Shown: in pieces, positions 54,591 to 64,000 of the stretch
Position numbering within the stretch: the first letter of the stretch is position 1
Layout of the letters: every line of letters starts with the position of its first letter
From: Burkholderiales bacterium
GTDB taxonomy: Bacteria; Pseudomonadota; Gammaproteobacteria; Burkholderiales; Burkholderiaceae_E
Assembly: GCA_003577305.1 (NCBI GenBank)
Contig: QEVL01000019.1
Location: 1 to 64,000, forward strand
Length of the DNA: 64,000 bases
Direction of reading: 5' to 3'
The notes under the pieces: model-generated
Told to the model about the DNA's origin: nothing
The model's input: only the letters and a program-made list of their open reading frames with translations
The model's database searches: none
Translations under genes and position numbers: made by a program

Positions 54591-55355
54591 TCATTGCGCG
54601 GCGCGCACGTGGTACAGCACGACGCCGGTGCCCTGCGCTTGCGCATGCAGCGTGACCAGCAGTTCTGCGCCCGGCGCCCGGAAGAAGCGCGCGCGGTCGT
54701 TGCGCGAGCCGAGTTCGCGCGCGGCGCCGGGCGCGCGCATCGGCACGAAGCCGCTGCGGCGCAGGTGCAGTTCGATGCGCCGCTCGGCCTCGTCGATCGA
54801 GTGCGGCAGGCTGCCGATCAGCGTGTCGGTCGTGCGCGCGCCGCCTGCGGCGGCATCGTGCGAACCGAGCTGACGCACTACCTTCGCGTCGGCGGGCAGC
54901 AGGCGCGCACTGCCCACCGCATCGACCGCGCGGCGATCGCGCTCGCGCCACCGCGTGAGCAGCCCCTCGGCACCGCCGCGCAGCGACGCGCGCAACTGCA
55001 GCGTCTCGTAGCCGCGCTCGGTTCGCCGCGACAGCACCCTCCAGGCGCCGCTGTCGGCACGCAGCACCACCGCGCCGTCGCGGCTGCGCCAGCGCCGCTC
55101 CACGCGCGCCAGCGCCTCGACGGGATCGAGCCGGCTCGCGACTTCGCTCACTTGCACGGCGTGCCCCGCCAGCTCGCCCGCCGGAACCACCACGCGGCGC
55201 GCATCGAGCCCGGGCAACGCGTCGTCCGCATCGGTGGCAGCGTCGTGCGCGCCCGAAGCGAGGGCCGCCGCGCCTGCGGCTGCGAGCGGCACCGCCAGCA
55301 TCCACGCTGCCGCGCGCGGCGTGCTGCGTTCGCGTCGAAGACCGGCCCGCTTCAT
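54591..55355 (-). CDS. Exported protein of unknown function in the Tad locus
   Basis: A 254-residue protein with a signal peptide or N-terminal anchor (~16-36, AAAWMLAVPLAAAGAAALAS). The rest is soluble and Arg/Ala-rich, with no family I recognise. Its ATG overlaps the stop of the upstream TadE-like gene, and it stands 10 bp before the small pilin gene, so it belongs to the operon. The repeated RVERRWRSRD / LRASLRGGAEG segments do not match a known Tad component. Confidence 0.7.
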   Translation of the reverse strand: MKRAGLRRERSTPRAAAWMLAVPLAAAGAAALASGAHDAATDADDALPGLDARRVVVPAGELAGHAVQVSEVASRLDPVEALARVERRWRSRDGAVVLRADSGAWRVLSRRTERGYETLQLRASLRGGAEGLLTRWRERDRRAVDAVGSARLLPADAKVVRQLGSHDAAAGGARTTDTLIGSLPHSIDEAERRIELHLRRSGFVPMRAPGAARELGSRNDRARFFRAPGAELLVTLHAQAQGTGVVLYHVRAAQ

Positions 55356-56191
55356 GGCGCGATCCGGTCGGCCGGCACCAGGTCGACGTCGACGTGGTGC
55401 GGCGTGAACGCGCCTGCACTCGGTTCGAGCCCGGCGAGATCCATCAATTCGAGCGTCCAGCGGGTGAGCTGGTAGCCCACCGCGATCTGCGCCTGGTGAA
55501 CCGGATCGAGCCGGCTGCCCTGCTCCACCCGCGCCTCGACGCGGCCCGGATCGCCGCCGTAAGGGCCCGACGCATTCCAGGCATCGGTGAGCACCGCGGT
55601 GCGCGCCTGCATCGACAGCGGCAGCGAGTCGAGCCGCGCGAGCCGCTCGTTGCCCGCCTCGCCGGGCGAGACGCGCAGCTTCACGCGCGCCTCCACCAGG
55701 CCGCCGCTGATCGACAGCCCGAAGCGCGCCGGCCCGGCCAGCCGGTCGAGCAGCGCCGCCGCGCCCGAGGCGGCGCGCCCGATCGCGGTGGAGCGGCCGG
55801 CGTCGAACGGCGGCGAGGACAGCGCGACGTCGACGTCGGTGAAGCGTTCGAGCAGCGGCTGGCCGCGCCGGTCGACCCACAGCGGATTGCGCTCGTGCGT
55901 CGGGGCGGAGTCTCCGAGGACGTCGTTGCTCAGGATCTCGCGATCGATTCGGCCGAAGTGGCGGCGCCGCACTTCTTCGGCGAGTGCCGCCTGCGATGCG
56001 CCATTCGCGCACGCGCCCGGTCGCACGGTGCACTCGAAAGCGAGCGTGCGCGACGCCGCGATCGTCGCCTGTTGCATCGACTGATACTTGCCCAGCAGGA
56101 TCGCGAGCAGCGCCAGCGGCACCAGCACGAGCGCGGCGACGAAGGTCTCGACCAGCGCCTGGCCGCGCTGGCGACGGGCTTCAGTGCACAT
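55352..56191 (-). CDS. TadE/TadG-like pilus assembly protein
   Basis: A 279-residue protein with the TadE start RRQRGQALVETFVAALVLVP and a single N-terminal helix (~14-35), then a periplasmic domain. It starts at 56191, overlapping the upstream gene by 11 bp, and its stop overlaps the next ATG. It is probably a minor pseudopilin. Confidence 0.8.
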   Translation of the reverse strand: MCTEARRQRGQALVETFVAALVLVPLALLAILLGKYQSMQQATIAASRTLAFECTVRPGACANGASQAALAEEVRRRHFGRIDREILSNDVLGDSAPTHERNPLWVDRRGQPLLERFTDVDVALSSPPFDAGRSTAIGRAASGAAALLDRLAGPARFGLSISGGLVEARVKLRVSPGEAGNERLARLDSLPLSMQARTAVLTDAWNASGPYGGDPGRVEARVEQGSRLDPVHQAQIAVGYQLTRWTLELMDLAGLEPSAGAFTPHHVDVDLVPADRIAP

Positions 56192-57542
56192 AGGCCATTG
56201 CCGCTGCGCGCTGCGCCGCCGTAGGTTCGGCCAGGCGCACCTGCCAGTACGGGTTGTAGAGGCTCGCATACTCGATGCGCTCCGGGGCGCCGGGCGGGCG
56301 GCGAAAATAGACCTCGCCGACCGACATCGCCCAGACGCGGTTGCCCGCGAATTTCTCGAACAGGCGCAGCCGGCCGGTGCCCACGTTCAGCGTGTTGGCG
56401 GTGCGCGCGCGCTCGGCTTCGGCGCGGGCGAGCACCACCACCTGCGTGACCGGAAAGCGCCGGTCGGCCAGCGCGGCGTAGTCGAGTTCGCGCACCCGCT
56501 CGATGCCGCTGTAGCGCTCGAAGCCCGGGTAGCCCGACCCGGACATCTCGACCGAGGCGAAGAGCGTGGCCACCGCGTTGTCGAGCGTGTCTCCCGGATT
56601 GCCGGTCACCATGTTCATGGGCGCGTGGTCGGTGGCCTCGGCCGCGCCCCAGCCCACCGGCAGCCATTCGCGCTGCCGGCAACCCGAGGACAGGAAGCCG
56701 CGGCGGCGATAGTCGTGAATCGACCCGGTGTCGACTGCCTGCCAGCGCTCGAGATCGGGCGACATTTCGGTGCCGCCGCGCTTGCGCCACCGACGGAACC
56801 AGCGATCGACGTTGCTCGTGGTGCCGAAGCACGACGAGGGCAACAGCAGCAGCCGCAAGTCGTCGCTTCGCGGCCCCTTCACGAAGCGATCGAGCGAGTC
56901 GTTCACCACGGCCTGCAGCCGGCGGCGCTCGTCGTCGCTCGCATGGCGGCGCGTGAAGCGGTTGAAGGCGCCCGAGTCGCCGAGCGCGAAGGCGAAGAAA
57001 CCCGGGTCGTTCGCGCGCACCACTTCGTTGGCCACCGCGCCCAGCCCGAAGGTGTCGGCCGCCAGTTGCAGCGCTTCCTGGCTGCGCTGCAGCAGCGTCT
57101 TGTAGCCGAGATCGGGGGCGGCGCGCGCCTCGATCTCGTCGGCGGCAGTGCGCTCGGTGAGCTCGCGCGCGGTCGTCGCCACCGAGGCGGCCGCCGACAA
57201 TACCGGCGCGACCGCCGGCCACGCAGTGGCGAGCACCTGCGCGTTAGTCGTGAAGTGCTCGAAATACTTCGCCCACGAAGCGAGCGTGACCGCCTGCGCG
57301 ACCGCCACTTCCTGGGCCACGATCGCTCGATTGGAGTACGCGTGAAAATTCAGCACCCGGGCGCGCCAGAGTGCTGCGCTGTAGGCCGCCGCGTCGGCGG
57401 CGTTGTTCAGGCGCTGCTTCGTTGCCGACACCTGGCCCGTGCCGAACATGAAGAACAGCCCGAGCAGGCCGGCGAACATCAGCACCAGCGCGAGCACCAG
57501 CGCCTGGCCGCGCTGCGCGCGCCTTGAACGAAGCGGGTTCAT
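56181..57542 (-). CDS. TadG-like protein with Tad N-terminal domain
   Basis: A 453-residue protein. Residues 10-60 match the TadE/G-like N-terminal domain (RGQALVLALVLMFAGLLGLF, then GQVSATKQRLNNAADAAAYS). The large periplasmic remainder has no domain I recognise. In Tad systems such proteins anchor or tune the pilus. It lies 89 bp after the flp-like gene. Confidence 0.8.
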   Translation of the reverse strand: MNPLRSRRAQRGQALVLALVLMFAGLLGLFFMFGTGQVSATKQRLNNAADAAAYSAALWRARVLNFHAYSNRAIVAQEVAVAQAVTLASWAKYFEHFTTNAQVLATAWPAVAPVLSAAASVATTARELTERTAADEIEARAAPDLGYKTLLQRSQEALQLAADTFGLGAVANEVVRANDPGFFAFALGDSGAFNRFTRRHASDDERRRLQAVVNDSLDRFVKGPRSDDLRLLLLPSSCFGTTSNVDRWFRRWRKRGGTEMSPDLERWQAVDTGSIHDYRRRGFLSSGCRQREWLPVGWGAAEATDHAPMNMVTGNPGDTLDNAVATLFASVEMSGSGYPGFERYSGIERVRELDYAALADRRFPVTQVVVLARAEAERARTANTLNVGTGRLRLFEKFAGNRVWAMSVGEVYFRRPPGAPERIEYASLYNPYWQVRLAEPTAAQRAAAMAYVH

Positions 57543-57631
57543 CGCCGTGGCTCCGCGTGTCGGGGCTGTGTTGCCGGGCTGTCGCCGGTCTACCGTCGGG
57601 CTGCTGGTCGACTGCTGGCGCGCCGCGTGCG

Positions 57632-57940
57632 TCAGCGATTGCCAGCGTCGTAGTTGTCGAGCCCCTTGCGCGTGTTCGCGTTGGTCGACGCGGTGTTCGC
57701 ATTGGTCTGCGCGTTGCCGATCGCAGTGGAAGCCGTCTGCCCCGACACCTCGAGCGCCAGGCCCGCGGTCTGGTTGCGGATCGTCTGCCCGAACAGCGTG
57801 TAGACGCCGATCGCGGCCACCGCGATCAGCGCCACCACGATGATGTACTCGGTCATCCCCTGGCCTGCCTGGCGGCGGGCCGAGCGCGGCAAGGCGCCGC
57901 GGGTGCGGGCGTTCATGGAAAGAGAGAGGTCTGGGTTCAT
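57632..57940 (-). CDS. Flp-type major pilin candidate
   Basis: A 102-residue prepilin. A 28-residue leader ends in RQAGQG, followed by MTEYIIVVALIAVAAIGVYT, with Glu at +3 as in type IVb pilins. The C-terminal ~45 residues are Asn/Thr/Ala-rich (NAQTNANTASTNANTR). It is longer than classical Flp (~75 residues). AGGAG precedes the ATG at 57940, and it is first in the operon, as expected for the major subunit. Confidence 0.82.
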   Translation of the reverse strand: MNPDLSLSMNARTRGALPRSARRQAGQGMTEYIIVVALIAVAAIGVYTLFGQTIRNQTAGLALEVSGQTASTAIGNAQTNANTASTNANTRKGLDNYDAGNR

Positions 57941-57978
57941 GTCGATCTCCTGTGCAAGTGTCGAGAGGCGCACGGAGA

Positions 57979-58008
57979 TTTATAGGCGCGAGCGCGCGCC
58001 GCGAACAT
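57979..58008 (-). promoter_or_regulatory. Possible promoter of the Tad locus
   Basis: On the minus strand TATAAA (57984-57979) is a good -10, placed ~38 bp before the flp ATG. The -35 region 17-18 bp further up (TGTTCG) is weak, so an activator may be needed. Confidence 0.35.
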
Positions 58009-58020
58009 TCGACGCAGTGC

Positions 58021-58734
58021 CTAGTCGATCGGCCGATCCGTTATCCACCTGTAGGCCGACCGATCGCATCCGCAATCAGGCGAACGCTCGCGCGATGGCG
58101 CAAGCGACGGCGCCTCGATCACGAACGGGTTCTCCGGCCTGATGCTCGAATGCGCTGCGGAGAAATCCTTCACGATGCGCTGGGCATCCGCATCGCGCCC
58201 GACGAACAGCAAGGCTCCGGCCAACCGCGCAGCCGCGGACGGCATGCCATCGCCCCCCAGCAGCGTGGGCAGCAGTTCGGAAGAATCGCGCACCATCGCC
58301 AGCGCGATTTCCGCCTCGCGCGGATGCTCGATGAAGAAACTCGGCCCGACCAGACACAGCGCATCGGCCACCGGCCAGACCTGCAGGCCACTTCGCTCGA
58401 CGCGCGATCGCGGCACCCGCTTCGTGTCCTGGTACAGAAGCAGCGAGGTACCGAACGGCAGCGAGAGCGTCTTGGCGCCCGTCTGCCTGGCTACCGCGAC
58501 GACCTGGCGCGGCACCGCCGTGTTGCCGGTGTGCAGCAGCAGCGAGGCCTCCGGGTTCAGGCAGTAGCGCTTGCCGAAGCGCTTGGCCAGGTAGCCGGAG
58601 AGGAACGCCCAGAACGATGCATACCAGGCGGTCGAGTCGCCTCGATCCTCGGCCGGATCGGCACAGATGTACCAACCCTTCATGACCTGTCTCAGAAAGC
58701 CGGTCGCAAGCAGCGCCGTCCTGTGATCGTCGCT
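58021..58734 (-). pseudogene. Remnant of a Fic-family protein (N-terminal part only)
   Basis: The frame carries TALLATGFLRQVMKGWYICA, then WYASFWAFLSGYLAKRFGKR, CLNPEASLLLHTGN and LALAMVRDSSELLPTLLGG, the N-terminal region of a large group of Fic proteins. Homology already begins upstream of the only ATG (58683) and is cut by a TAG at 58735-58737. It ends soon after RPENPFVIEAP. The catalytic HPFxxGNGR Fic core is absent from the window, so AMP-transfer activity is lost. An ORF of 220 codons remains open and could still be translated. Confidence 0.7.
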
Positions 58735-58795
58735 CTAGCTGCCCGCCGCGCAACTCCCGCACGTCCGGCGGTGCGTCATGCCGCGCGCCGAACCA

Positions 58796-58825
58796 ACAAA
58801 AAAGGCCGGCTTGATGCCGGCCTTT
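58796..58825 (-). terminator. Intrinsic terminator of aceA
   Basis: On the minus strand AAAGGCCGGC, a 5-base loop (ATCAA) and GCCGGCCTTT form a perfect 10-bp stem followed by TTT (T6 in all). It lies ~55 bp after the aceA stop. Confidence 0.9.
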
Positions 58826-58880
58826 CCGCTTCGGCAAGCAAGCCGCCTCGCGGCGGCCCGCCCTCGCCGATCGTCGACGC

Positions 58881-60209
<1,329 letters not shown>

Positions 60210-60515
60210 GGAGAGGCTCCTTGAGCGTCGTGTGTTGGAAAACAGTGTGCGCGCGCCGCGGACCGGACCGCCCGCGCGCATGCATGCCCGTCAGATTACC
60301 GAAAACGTGCCGCGCCGCAACAGCGAATTTCGAGAAATGCCACCAATTCTTTTCGATCGCTGCATCAGACAGTTACGGAATAATTGTCACAACATGGAAT
60401 ATTCGTTGCCGCAATGAAAAAAACTGATGGTGCGTTGCGGTGCGTCAATTTCTTATCGTGGGAAGATATTTTCTGCGGCAAAAAACCCGCCGGCATCACG
60501 CGCGAACCGCGATGA
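60210..60515. other. AT-richer intergenic region between divergent aceA and SDR genes
   Basis: About 300 bp without a gene. Base composition drops sharply in GC between 60340 and 60500, with tracts such as GGAATAATTGTCACAACATG and AAAAAAACTGATG. It must contain the aceA promoter, but no -35/-10 pair stands out; TTGCGG with TAATCT at 16 bp spacing on the minus strand is the best weak candidate. Short open frames here do not look coding. Confidence 0.5.
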
Positions 60516-60548
60516 TTGACATTCTTCCGCTCATGAATGAACATTCAT
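60516..60548 (+). promoter_or_regulatory. Promoter and palindromic operator upstream of the SDR-TRAP genes
   Basis: TTGACA (60516-60521) is a perfect -35. A 17-bp spacer leads to GAACAT as a weak -10. ATGAATG (60533-60539) and CATTCAT (60542-60548) form a perfect palindrome with 2-bp centre, covering the -10. Its spacing suits a TetR-family repressor. The regulator gene is not in the window. Confidence 0.6.
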
Positions 60549-60611
60549 TCAGTCAATTGGCTCGACCAGCGGGCTCGAGCGTCTCCCGCTCCGCAAGGAA
60601 GGAACCTCTCG

Positions 60612-61358
60612 ATGAAGCTCAACGACAGCATCGCGATCGTCACCGGCGCCGCCTCGGGCATCGGTCTGGCCACTGCGCAGGGGTTGGCGCAGGCCGGCGC
60701 TACCGTGGTGCTCGGCGACATCGCCGACGACAAGGGCGAGCAGGCCGCGGCCGCAATCCGCGCCGACGGGCGTCGCGCCGATTACCTGCGCTGCGACGTC
60801 ACCGACGCGACCTCGGTGACCGCGTTTCGCGATGCGGTGCTCGCGCGTCACGGGCGGGTCGACGTCGTGGCCAACGTCGCCGGCTGGGGCAAGATCCAGC
60901 CGTTCCTCGAAAACGACGACGCGTTCATCGACCGCGTGATCGAACTGAACTTCATGGGCACGGTGCGCGTGGTGCGCGCCTTCCTGCCCGGAATGGTCGA
61001 GCGCAAGCGCGGCAAGATCGTCAACGTGTCGAGCGACGCGGGGCGCGTCGGCAGCACCGGCGAAACGGTGTACTCGGGCGCCAAGGGCGGCGTGATCGCG
61101 TTCACCAAGGGGCTCGCGCGCGAGATGGCACGGCACAACATCACCGCCAATTGCGTCTGCCCCGGCCCCACCGACACGCCACTGCTGCAGGCGGTTCCCG
61201 AGAAGCACCGCGAAGCGTTCCTGCGCGCGATTCCGATGCGCCGCTTCGCGCAACCTTCGGACATCGCCGACGCGGTGACCTTCTTCGCCAGTTCGCGCTC
61301 GGACTACATCACCGGGCAAGTCCTCAGTGTCAGCGGCGGGCTGAGCATGGTAGGTTGA
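60612..61358 (+). CDS. SDR-family dehydrogenase, BadH-like
   Basis: A 248-residue NAD(P)-dependent oxidoreductase. The nucleotide motif TGAASGIG (11-18), CDVTD, NVAGWG, and the catalytic S140/S141, Y154, K158 (VYSGAKGG) are intact, as is the CPGPTDTPLLQ stretch. The sequence VAGWGKIQPF and the ending ITGQVLSVSGGLSMVG resemble 2-hydroxycyclohexanecarboxyl-CoA dehydrogenase (BadH), which suggests an alicyclic or aromatic acid pathway; this is a resemblance, not proof. The start at 60612 gives the standard N-terminus. It precedes a TRAP transporter by 67 bp. Confidence 0.85.
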   Translation: MKLNDSIAIVTGAASGIGLATAQGLAQAGATVVLGDIADDKGEQAAAAIRADGRRADYLRCDVTDATSVTAFRDAVLARHGRVDVVANVAGWGKIQPFLENDDAFIDRVIELNFMGTVRVVRAFLPGMVERKRGKIVNVSSDAGRVGSTGETVYSGAKGGVIAFTKGLAREMARHNITANCVCPGPTDTPLLQAVPEKHREAFLRAIPMRRFAQPSDIADAVTFFASSRSDYITGQVLSVSGGLSMVG

Positions 61359-61425
61359 CGCGCCGCTACAGACGATCACAATCAACGGGCCGCAGATAAC
61401 GAACGGATTCACAGAGGAGACACCG

Positions 61426-62454
61426 ATGACCAACGCATCACGACGCAGCGCGCTCCAGGCGGGCGCGGCACTGGGCCTCGGCCTGGCCGGCCTTCCCCGC
61501 GTCGCCACTGCGCAGGAGCCGATCAAGCTGCGCATGTCGCACTTCCTGTCGCCGATGGCGCCGGCGCAGACGAAGCTGTTCCAGCCCTGGGCCGACCGCG
61601 TCGAAAAAGACTCCGGCGGGCGCATCAAGTGCGAGATCTATCCGGCGATGCAGCTCGGCGGCAAGCCGCCGCAACTCTACGACCAGGTGCGCACCGGCGT
61701 GGCCGACGTCATCTGGACCGTGCCCGGCTACACGCCGGGGCGCTTCCCGCTCTCGGCCGTCTTCGAGTTGCCCTTCGTCGTGGGTTCCAGCGCGCTGGCC
61801 ACCGCCCAGGCGATCTGGGAGTTCTACAAGGCGCACCTGCGCGACGAGTACAAGGACGTGCACCCGTTGCTGCTGCATTGCCACGCGCCCGGGCTCGTCC
61901 ACATGAAAGACAAGCTGGTCACCCGCATGGAAGACCTGCACGGCAAGAAGCTGCGCCTTCCGACCAAGCCGGTGGGCGACGCGCTCAAGCTGATGGGCGC
62001 GATCCCGGTGGGCATGCCCCTGCCCGAGGCCTATGAAGCGCTGTCGCGCGGCGTGGCCGACGGCGTCACGGTGCCCTGGGAAGTGATGAAGCCGCAGCGG
62101 CTGAACGAACTGGTGAAGTTCCACACCGTCACGGGTCTCTACACGAACGTGTTCCTGATGGCGATGAACAAGGCCAAATACGACAGCCTGCCGCCCGACC
62201 TGAAGGCGGTCATCGACAAGAACTCGGGCGACAACTTCATCAAGGAGATCGGCAAGGCCTGGGACGACGCCGAACTGCCCGGCCTCGAGCAGGCGAAGGA
62301 GATGGGGCACACGATCGCCACGCTCGCGCCCGAGGAGAAGGCGCGCTGGAAGAAGACCACGCAGCCGGTGGTCGACGCGTGGATTGCCGGCACCCCGAAC
62401 GGCAAGGCGCTTCACGACGAAGCGGTGTCGCTGATCGCGAAGTACGACAAATGA
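61426..62454 (+). CDS. dctP: TRAP transporter solute-binding protein DctP
   Basis: A 342-residue periplasmic receptor. A twin-arginine-type leader (SRRSALQAGAALGLGLAG) suggests Tat export. The DctP fold is shown by LRMSHFLSPMAPAQTKLFQP, WADRVEKDSGGRIKCEIYPA, GYTPGRFPLSAVFELPF and the signature arginine region KLRLPTKPVGDALKLMGAIP. It probably binds a carboxylate. It overlaps dctQ by 4 bp. Confidence 0.92.
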   Translation: MTNASRRSALQAGAALGLGLAGLPRVATAQEPIKLRMSHFLSPMAPAQTKLFQPWADRVEKDSGGRIKCEIYPAMQLGGKPPQLYDQVRTGVADVIWTVPGYTPGRFPLSAVFELPFVVGSSALATAQAIWEFYKAHLRDEYKDVHPLLLHCHAPGLVHMKDKLVTRMEDLHGKKLRLPTKPVGDALKLMGAIPVGMPLPEAYEALSRGVADGVTVPWEVMKPQRLNELVKFHTVTGLYTNVFLMAMNKAKYDSLPPDLKAVIDKNSGDNFIKEIGKAWDDAELPGLEQAKEMGHTIATLAPEEKARWKKTTQPVVDAWIAGTPNGKALHDEAVSLIAKYDK

Positions 62455-62978
62455 GCGAGGGCGGCAGCCGCGCCGGCGACGCCGGTGCGGCGGCCCGTCC
62501 CGGGCTCGAACGCGCGCTCGAGCGCGCGTGCACCTGGCTGGCGGTGGGCGGCGGCGTGGTGCTGCTCGCTTTCACCGCGGTCTCGGTCGGCAGCATCCTG
62601 AGCCGCACTTTCCTCGGCTCGCCCCTGGTGGGCGACTTCGAACTCACCGAGCGCGGCACCGCGATCGCGGTGTTCGCGATGCTGCCCTACTGCCACCTGC
62701 GAGGCGGCAACGTGGTGGTCGACATGTTCGTCGACATGTTTCCGGCGGCGGTGCGGCGTGCGCTGGCGGTGCTCGGCGAAGTGCTGTTCGCGATCGTCGC
62801 GGCACTGATGACCTGGCGGCTCGCGCTCGGCGGCATCAACCAGTACGACTTCAACGACATGTCGATGATGCTGCTGATCCCCACCTGGTGGATGTTCGTG
62901 CCGATCGTCGCGTCGATGGCGCTGCTCACCCTGGTGTGCGTGGCGCGCGCAGCCCGCGGCGGCGGGGAGTTCCGATGA
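62451..62978 (+). CDS. dctQ: TRAP transporter small permease DctQ
   Basis: A 175-residue membrane protein with four helices (about 31-53, 70-88, 108-128, 145-166), including GDFELTERGTAIAVFAMLPY and CHLRGGNVVVDMF, typical of DctQ. Its ATG overlaps the dctP stop and its stop overlaps the dctM ATG. Confidence 0.9.
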   Translation: MSEGGSRAGDAGAAARPGLERALERACTWLAVGGGVVLLAFTAVSVGSILSRTFLGSPLVGDFELTERGTAIAVFAMLPYCHLRGGNVVVDMFVDMFPAAVRRALAVLGEVLFAIVAALMTWRLALGGINQYDFNDMSMMLLIPTWWMFVPIVASMALLTLVCVARAARGGGEFR

Positions 62979-64000
62979 GCGGGATGGCCATCTCGCTGAC
63001 GATGTTCGGCGTGCTGATCGGATTGCTGATGATCGGCGTCAACGTCGGCCTGTCGCTGCTGCTGGTGGGCGGCATCGGCTACATCTGGGTGTCGGGCCTG
63101 GAGCCGATGCTCAACTACATGAACTCGGCGCCCTACTTCCAGACGGCCGCCTATTCGCTGTCGGTGATTCCGCTGTTCGTGCTGATGGGGTCGTTCGCCA
63201 CCGCTTCGGGGCTGTCCACCGGCATCTTCAACGCCGCGGCCGCCTGGCTCGGCCACCGCCGCGGCGGCGTGGCGATGGCGGCGATCGGCGCCTGCGCCGC
63301 ATTCGGCTCGATCTGCGGCTCGTCGCTGGCCACCGCGGCCACGATGGCGCACGTGTCGTTGCCCGAGATGAAGCGGCTGAAGTATTCCGGCCGCCTCGCC
63401 ACGGGGTCGCTGGCGGCCGGCGGCACGCTGGGCATCCTGATCCCGCCCTCGGTGGTGCTGGTGATCTACGCGATCCTCACCGAGCAGTCGATCGGCAAGC
63501 TGTTCATCGCGGCGATGGTGCCGGGCGTGCTCGCCGCGCTCGGCTACATGATCGCGATCGCGATCCTGGTGCGCTTCGATCCCGAAGCGGGCCCGGCCGG
63601 ACCGAAGGCCACCTTCGCGCAGAAGACGAAGACGCTGCTCGAGCTGATGCCGGTGATCATCGTCTTCGTGGTGATGATGGGCGGCATGTACGGCGGCTTC
63701 TTCACGCCCACCGAAGGCGCGGCGGTCGGCGCGGCAGCCACCGGGGTGATCGCGTACGTGCGCGGCGGCATGCGCATGAAGGGGCTGATCGAGTGCCTGC
63801 TCGGCACCGCGAAGATCACCGGGATGATCTTCCTCATCCTGATCGGCGCCGACCTGTTCAACGCGTTCCTCGCGATCACGCAGATGCCCACGCAGGCGGC
63901 CACCGCGATCGCCAACAGCGGCTATGCCCCGATGACGGTGCTCGCGCTGATCCTGCTGATGTACCTGGCGCTCGGCTGCGTGATGGACTCGATGTCGATG
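62975..64000 (+). CDS. dctM: TRAP transporter large permease DctM (3' truncated by the window)
   Basis: 342 codons are visible with no stop; the gene continues past the window end. The polytopic protein shows SVIPLFVLMGSFATASGLST, AAIGACAAFGSICGSSLATA, GSLAAGGTLGILIPPSVVLV and YGGFFTPTEGAAVGAAATGV, all DctM signatures. It starts at 62975 within the dctQ stop (ATGA). It is the channel subunit of the DctPQM importer. Confidence 0.93.
   Translation, partial: MSGMAISLTMFGVLIGLLMIGVNVGLSLLLVGGIGYIWVSGLEPMLNYMNSAPYFQTAAYSLSVIPLFVLMGSFATASGLSTGIFNAAAAWLGHRRGGVAMAAIGACAAFGSICGSSLATAATMAHVSLPEMKRLKYSGRLATGSLAAGGTLGILIPPSVVLVIYAILTEQSIGKLFIAAMVPGVLAALGYMIAIAILVRFDPEAGPAGPKATFAQKTKTLLELMPVIIVFVVMMGGMYGGFFTPTEGAAVGAAATGVIAYVRGGMRMKGLIECLLGTAKITGMIFLILIGADLFNAFLAITQMPTQAATAIANSGYAPMTVLALILLMYLALGCVMDSMSM

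Noticed and set aside
60303-60420. Short open frames in the aceA-SDR intergenic region
   Set aside because: No ribosome site, no coding bias and no recognisable family; the stretch looks regulatory.

Overview
The window is high-GC DNA with tightly packed genes and many ATGA or GTGA stop/start overlaps. Its gene content is typical of a betaproteobacterium: a Pil-Chp chemosensory cluster, yicC/gmk/rpoZ/spoT/greB, kinase-PP2C-rph-rdgB-hemW, a Tad pilus locus, DUF4124 proteins, and separate relA and spoT genes. I read it as a Burkholderiales chromosome. No 16S gene is present, so genus is not supported.

Layout. 1-7765 (minus): a twitching/type IV pilus chemosensory operon (pilG-like, pilH, pilI, pilJ, chpA/pilL) followed by a CBS protein. 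8034-15459: housekeeping genes (metY, an alpha/beta hydrolase, yihY, DUF2069, dusA, an orphan LuxR regulator, trxC, aroG). 15521-18903 is an accessory patch: a chimeric pseudogene (TPP enzyme joined to a DsbA/FrnE-type fragment), a small membrane protein, a DUF433/DUF5615 toxin-antitoxin pair, then tRNA-Glu and tRNA-Ala. 19054-33776: folD, oligopeptidase A, a DUF4124-glutaredoxin protein, an MscS-superfamily-like channel, xthA, glnA, an acyl-CoA synthetase and the hemW-rdgB-rph-PP2C-kinase operon. A 177-bp MITE-like element with 30-bp perfect inverted termini sits directly upstream of the kinase. 34067-41768: yicC, a second toxin-antitoxin pair, gmk, rpoZ, spoT, greB, pmbA, darP.

42400-43200, between convergent mog and relA, holds the most unusual structure. 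Two large palindromes lie side by side. They share a ~115-125 bp core in opposite orientations, and each has its own near-perfect mirror arms. One arm carries an inverted copy of the last eight codons and stop of relA.

43170-57940: relA, mtfA, then a 13-gene Tad (Flp) pilus locus on the minus strand. Almost every junction in it overlaps by 4 bp, and neither a tadZ/cpaE nor a prepilin peptidase gene is visible. Its ATPase gene is an FHA-TadA fusion whose middle ~110 codons appear to be read out of the ancestral frame. 58021-60209: a Fic-family remnant and aceA with a clear terminator. 60516-64000: a promoter/operator followed by an SDR dehydrogenase and a DctPQM TRAP transporter, probably for a carboxylate substrate; dctM runs off the end.

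Several genes show indels (15.6 kb, 16.6 kb, 51.5-51.9 kb). These could be real decay or assembly error; raw reads would decide.
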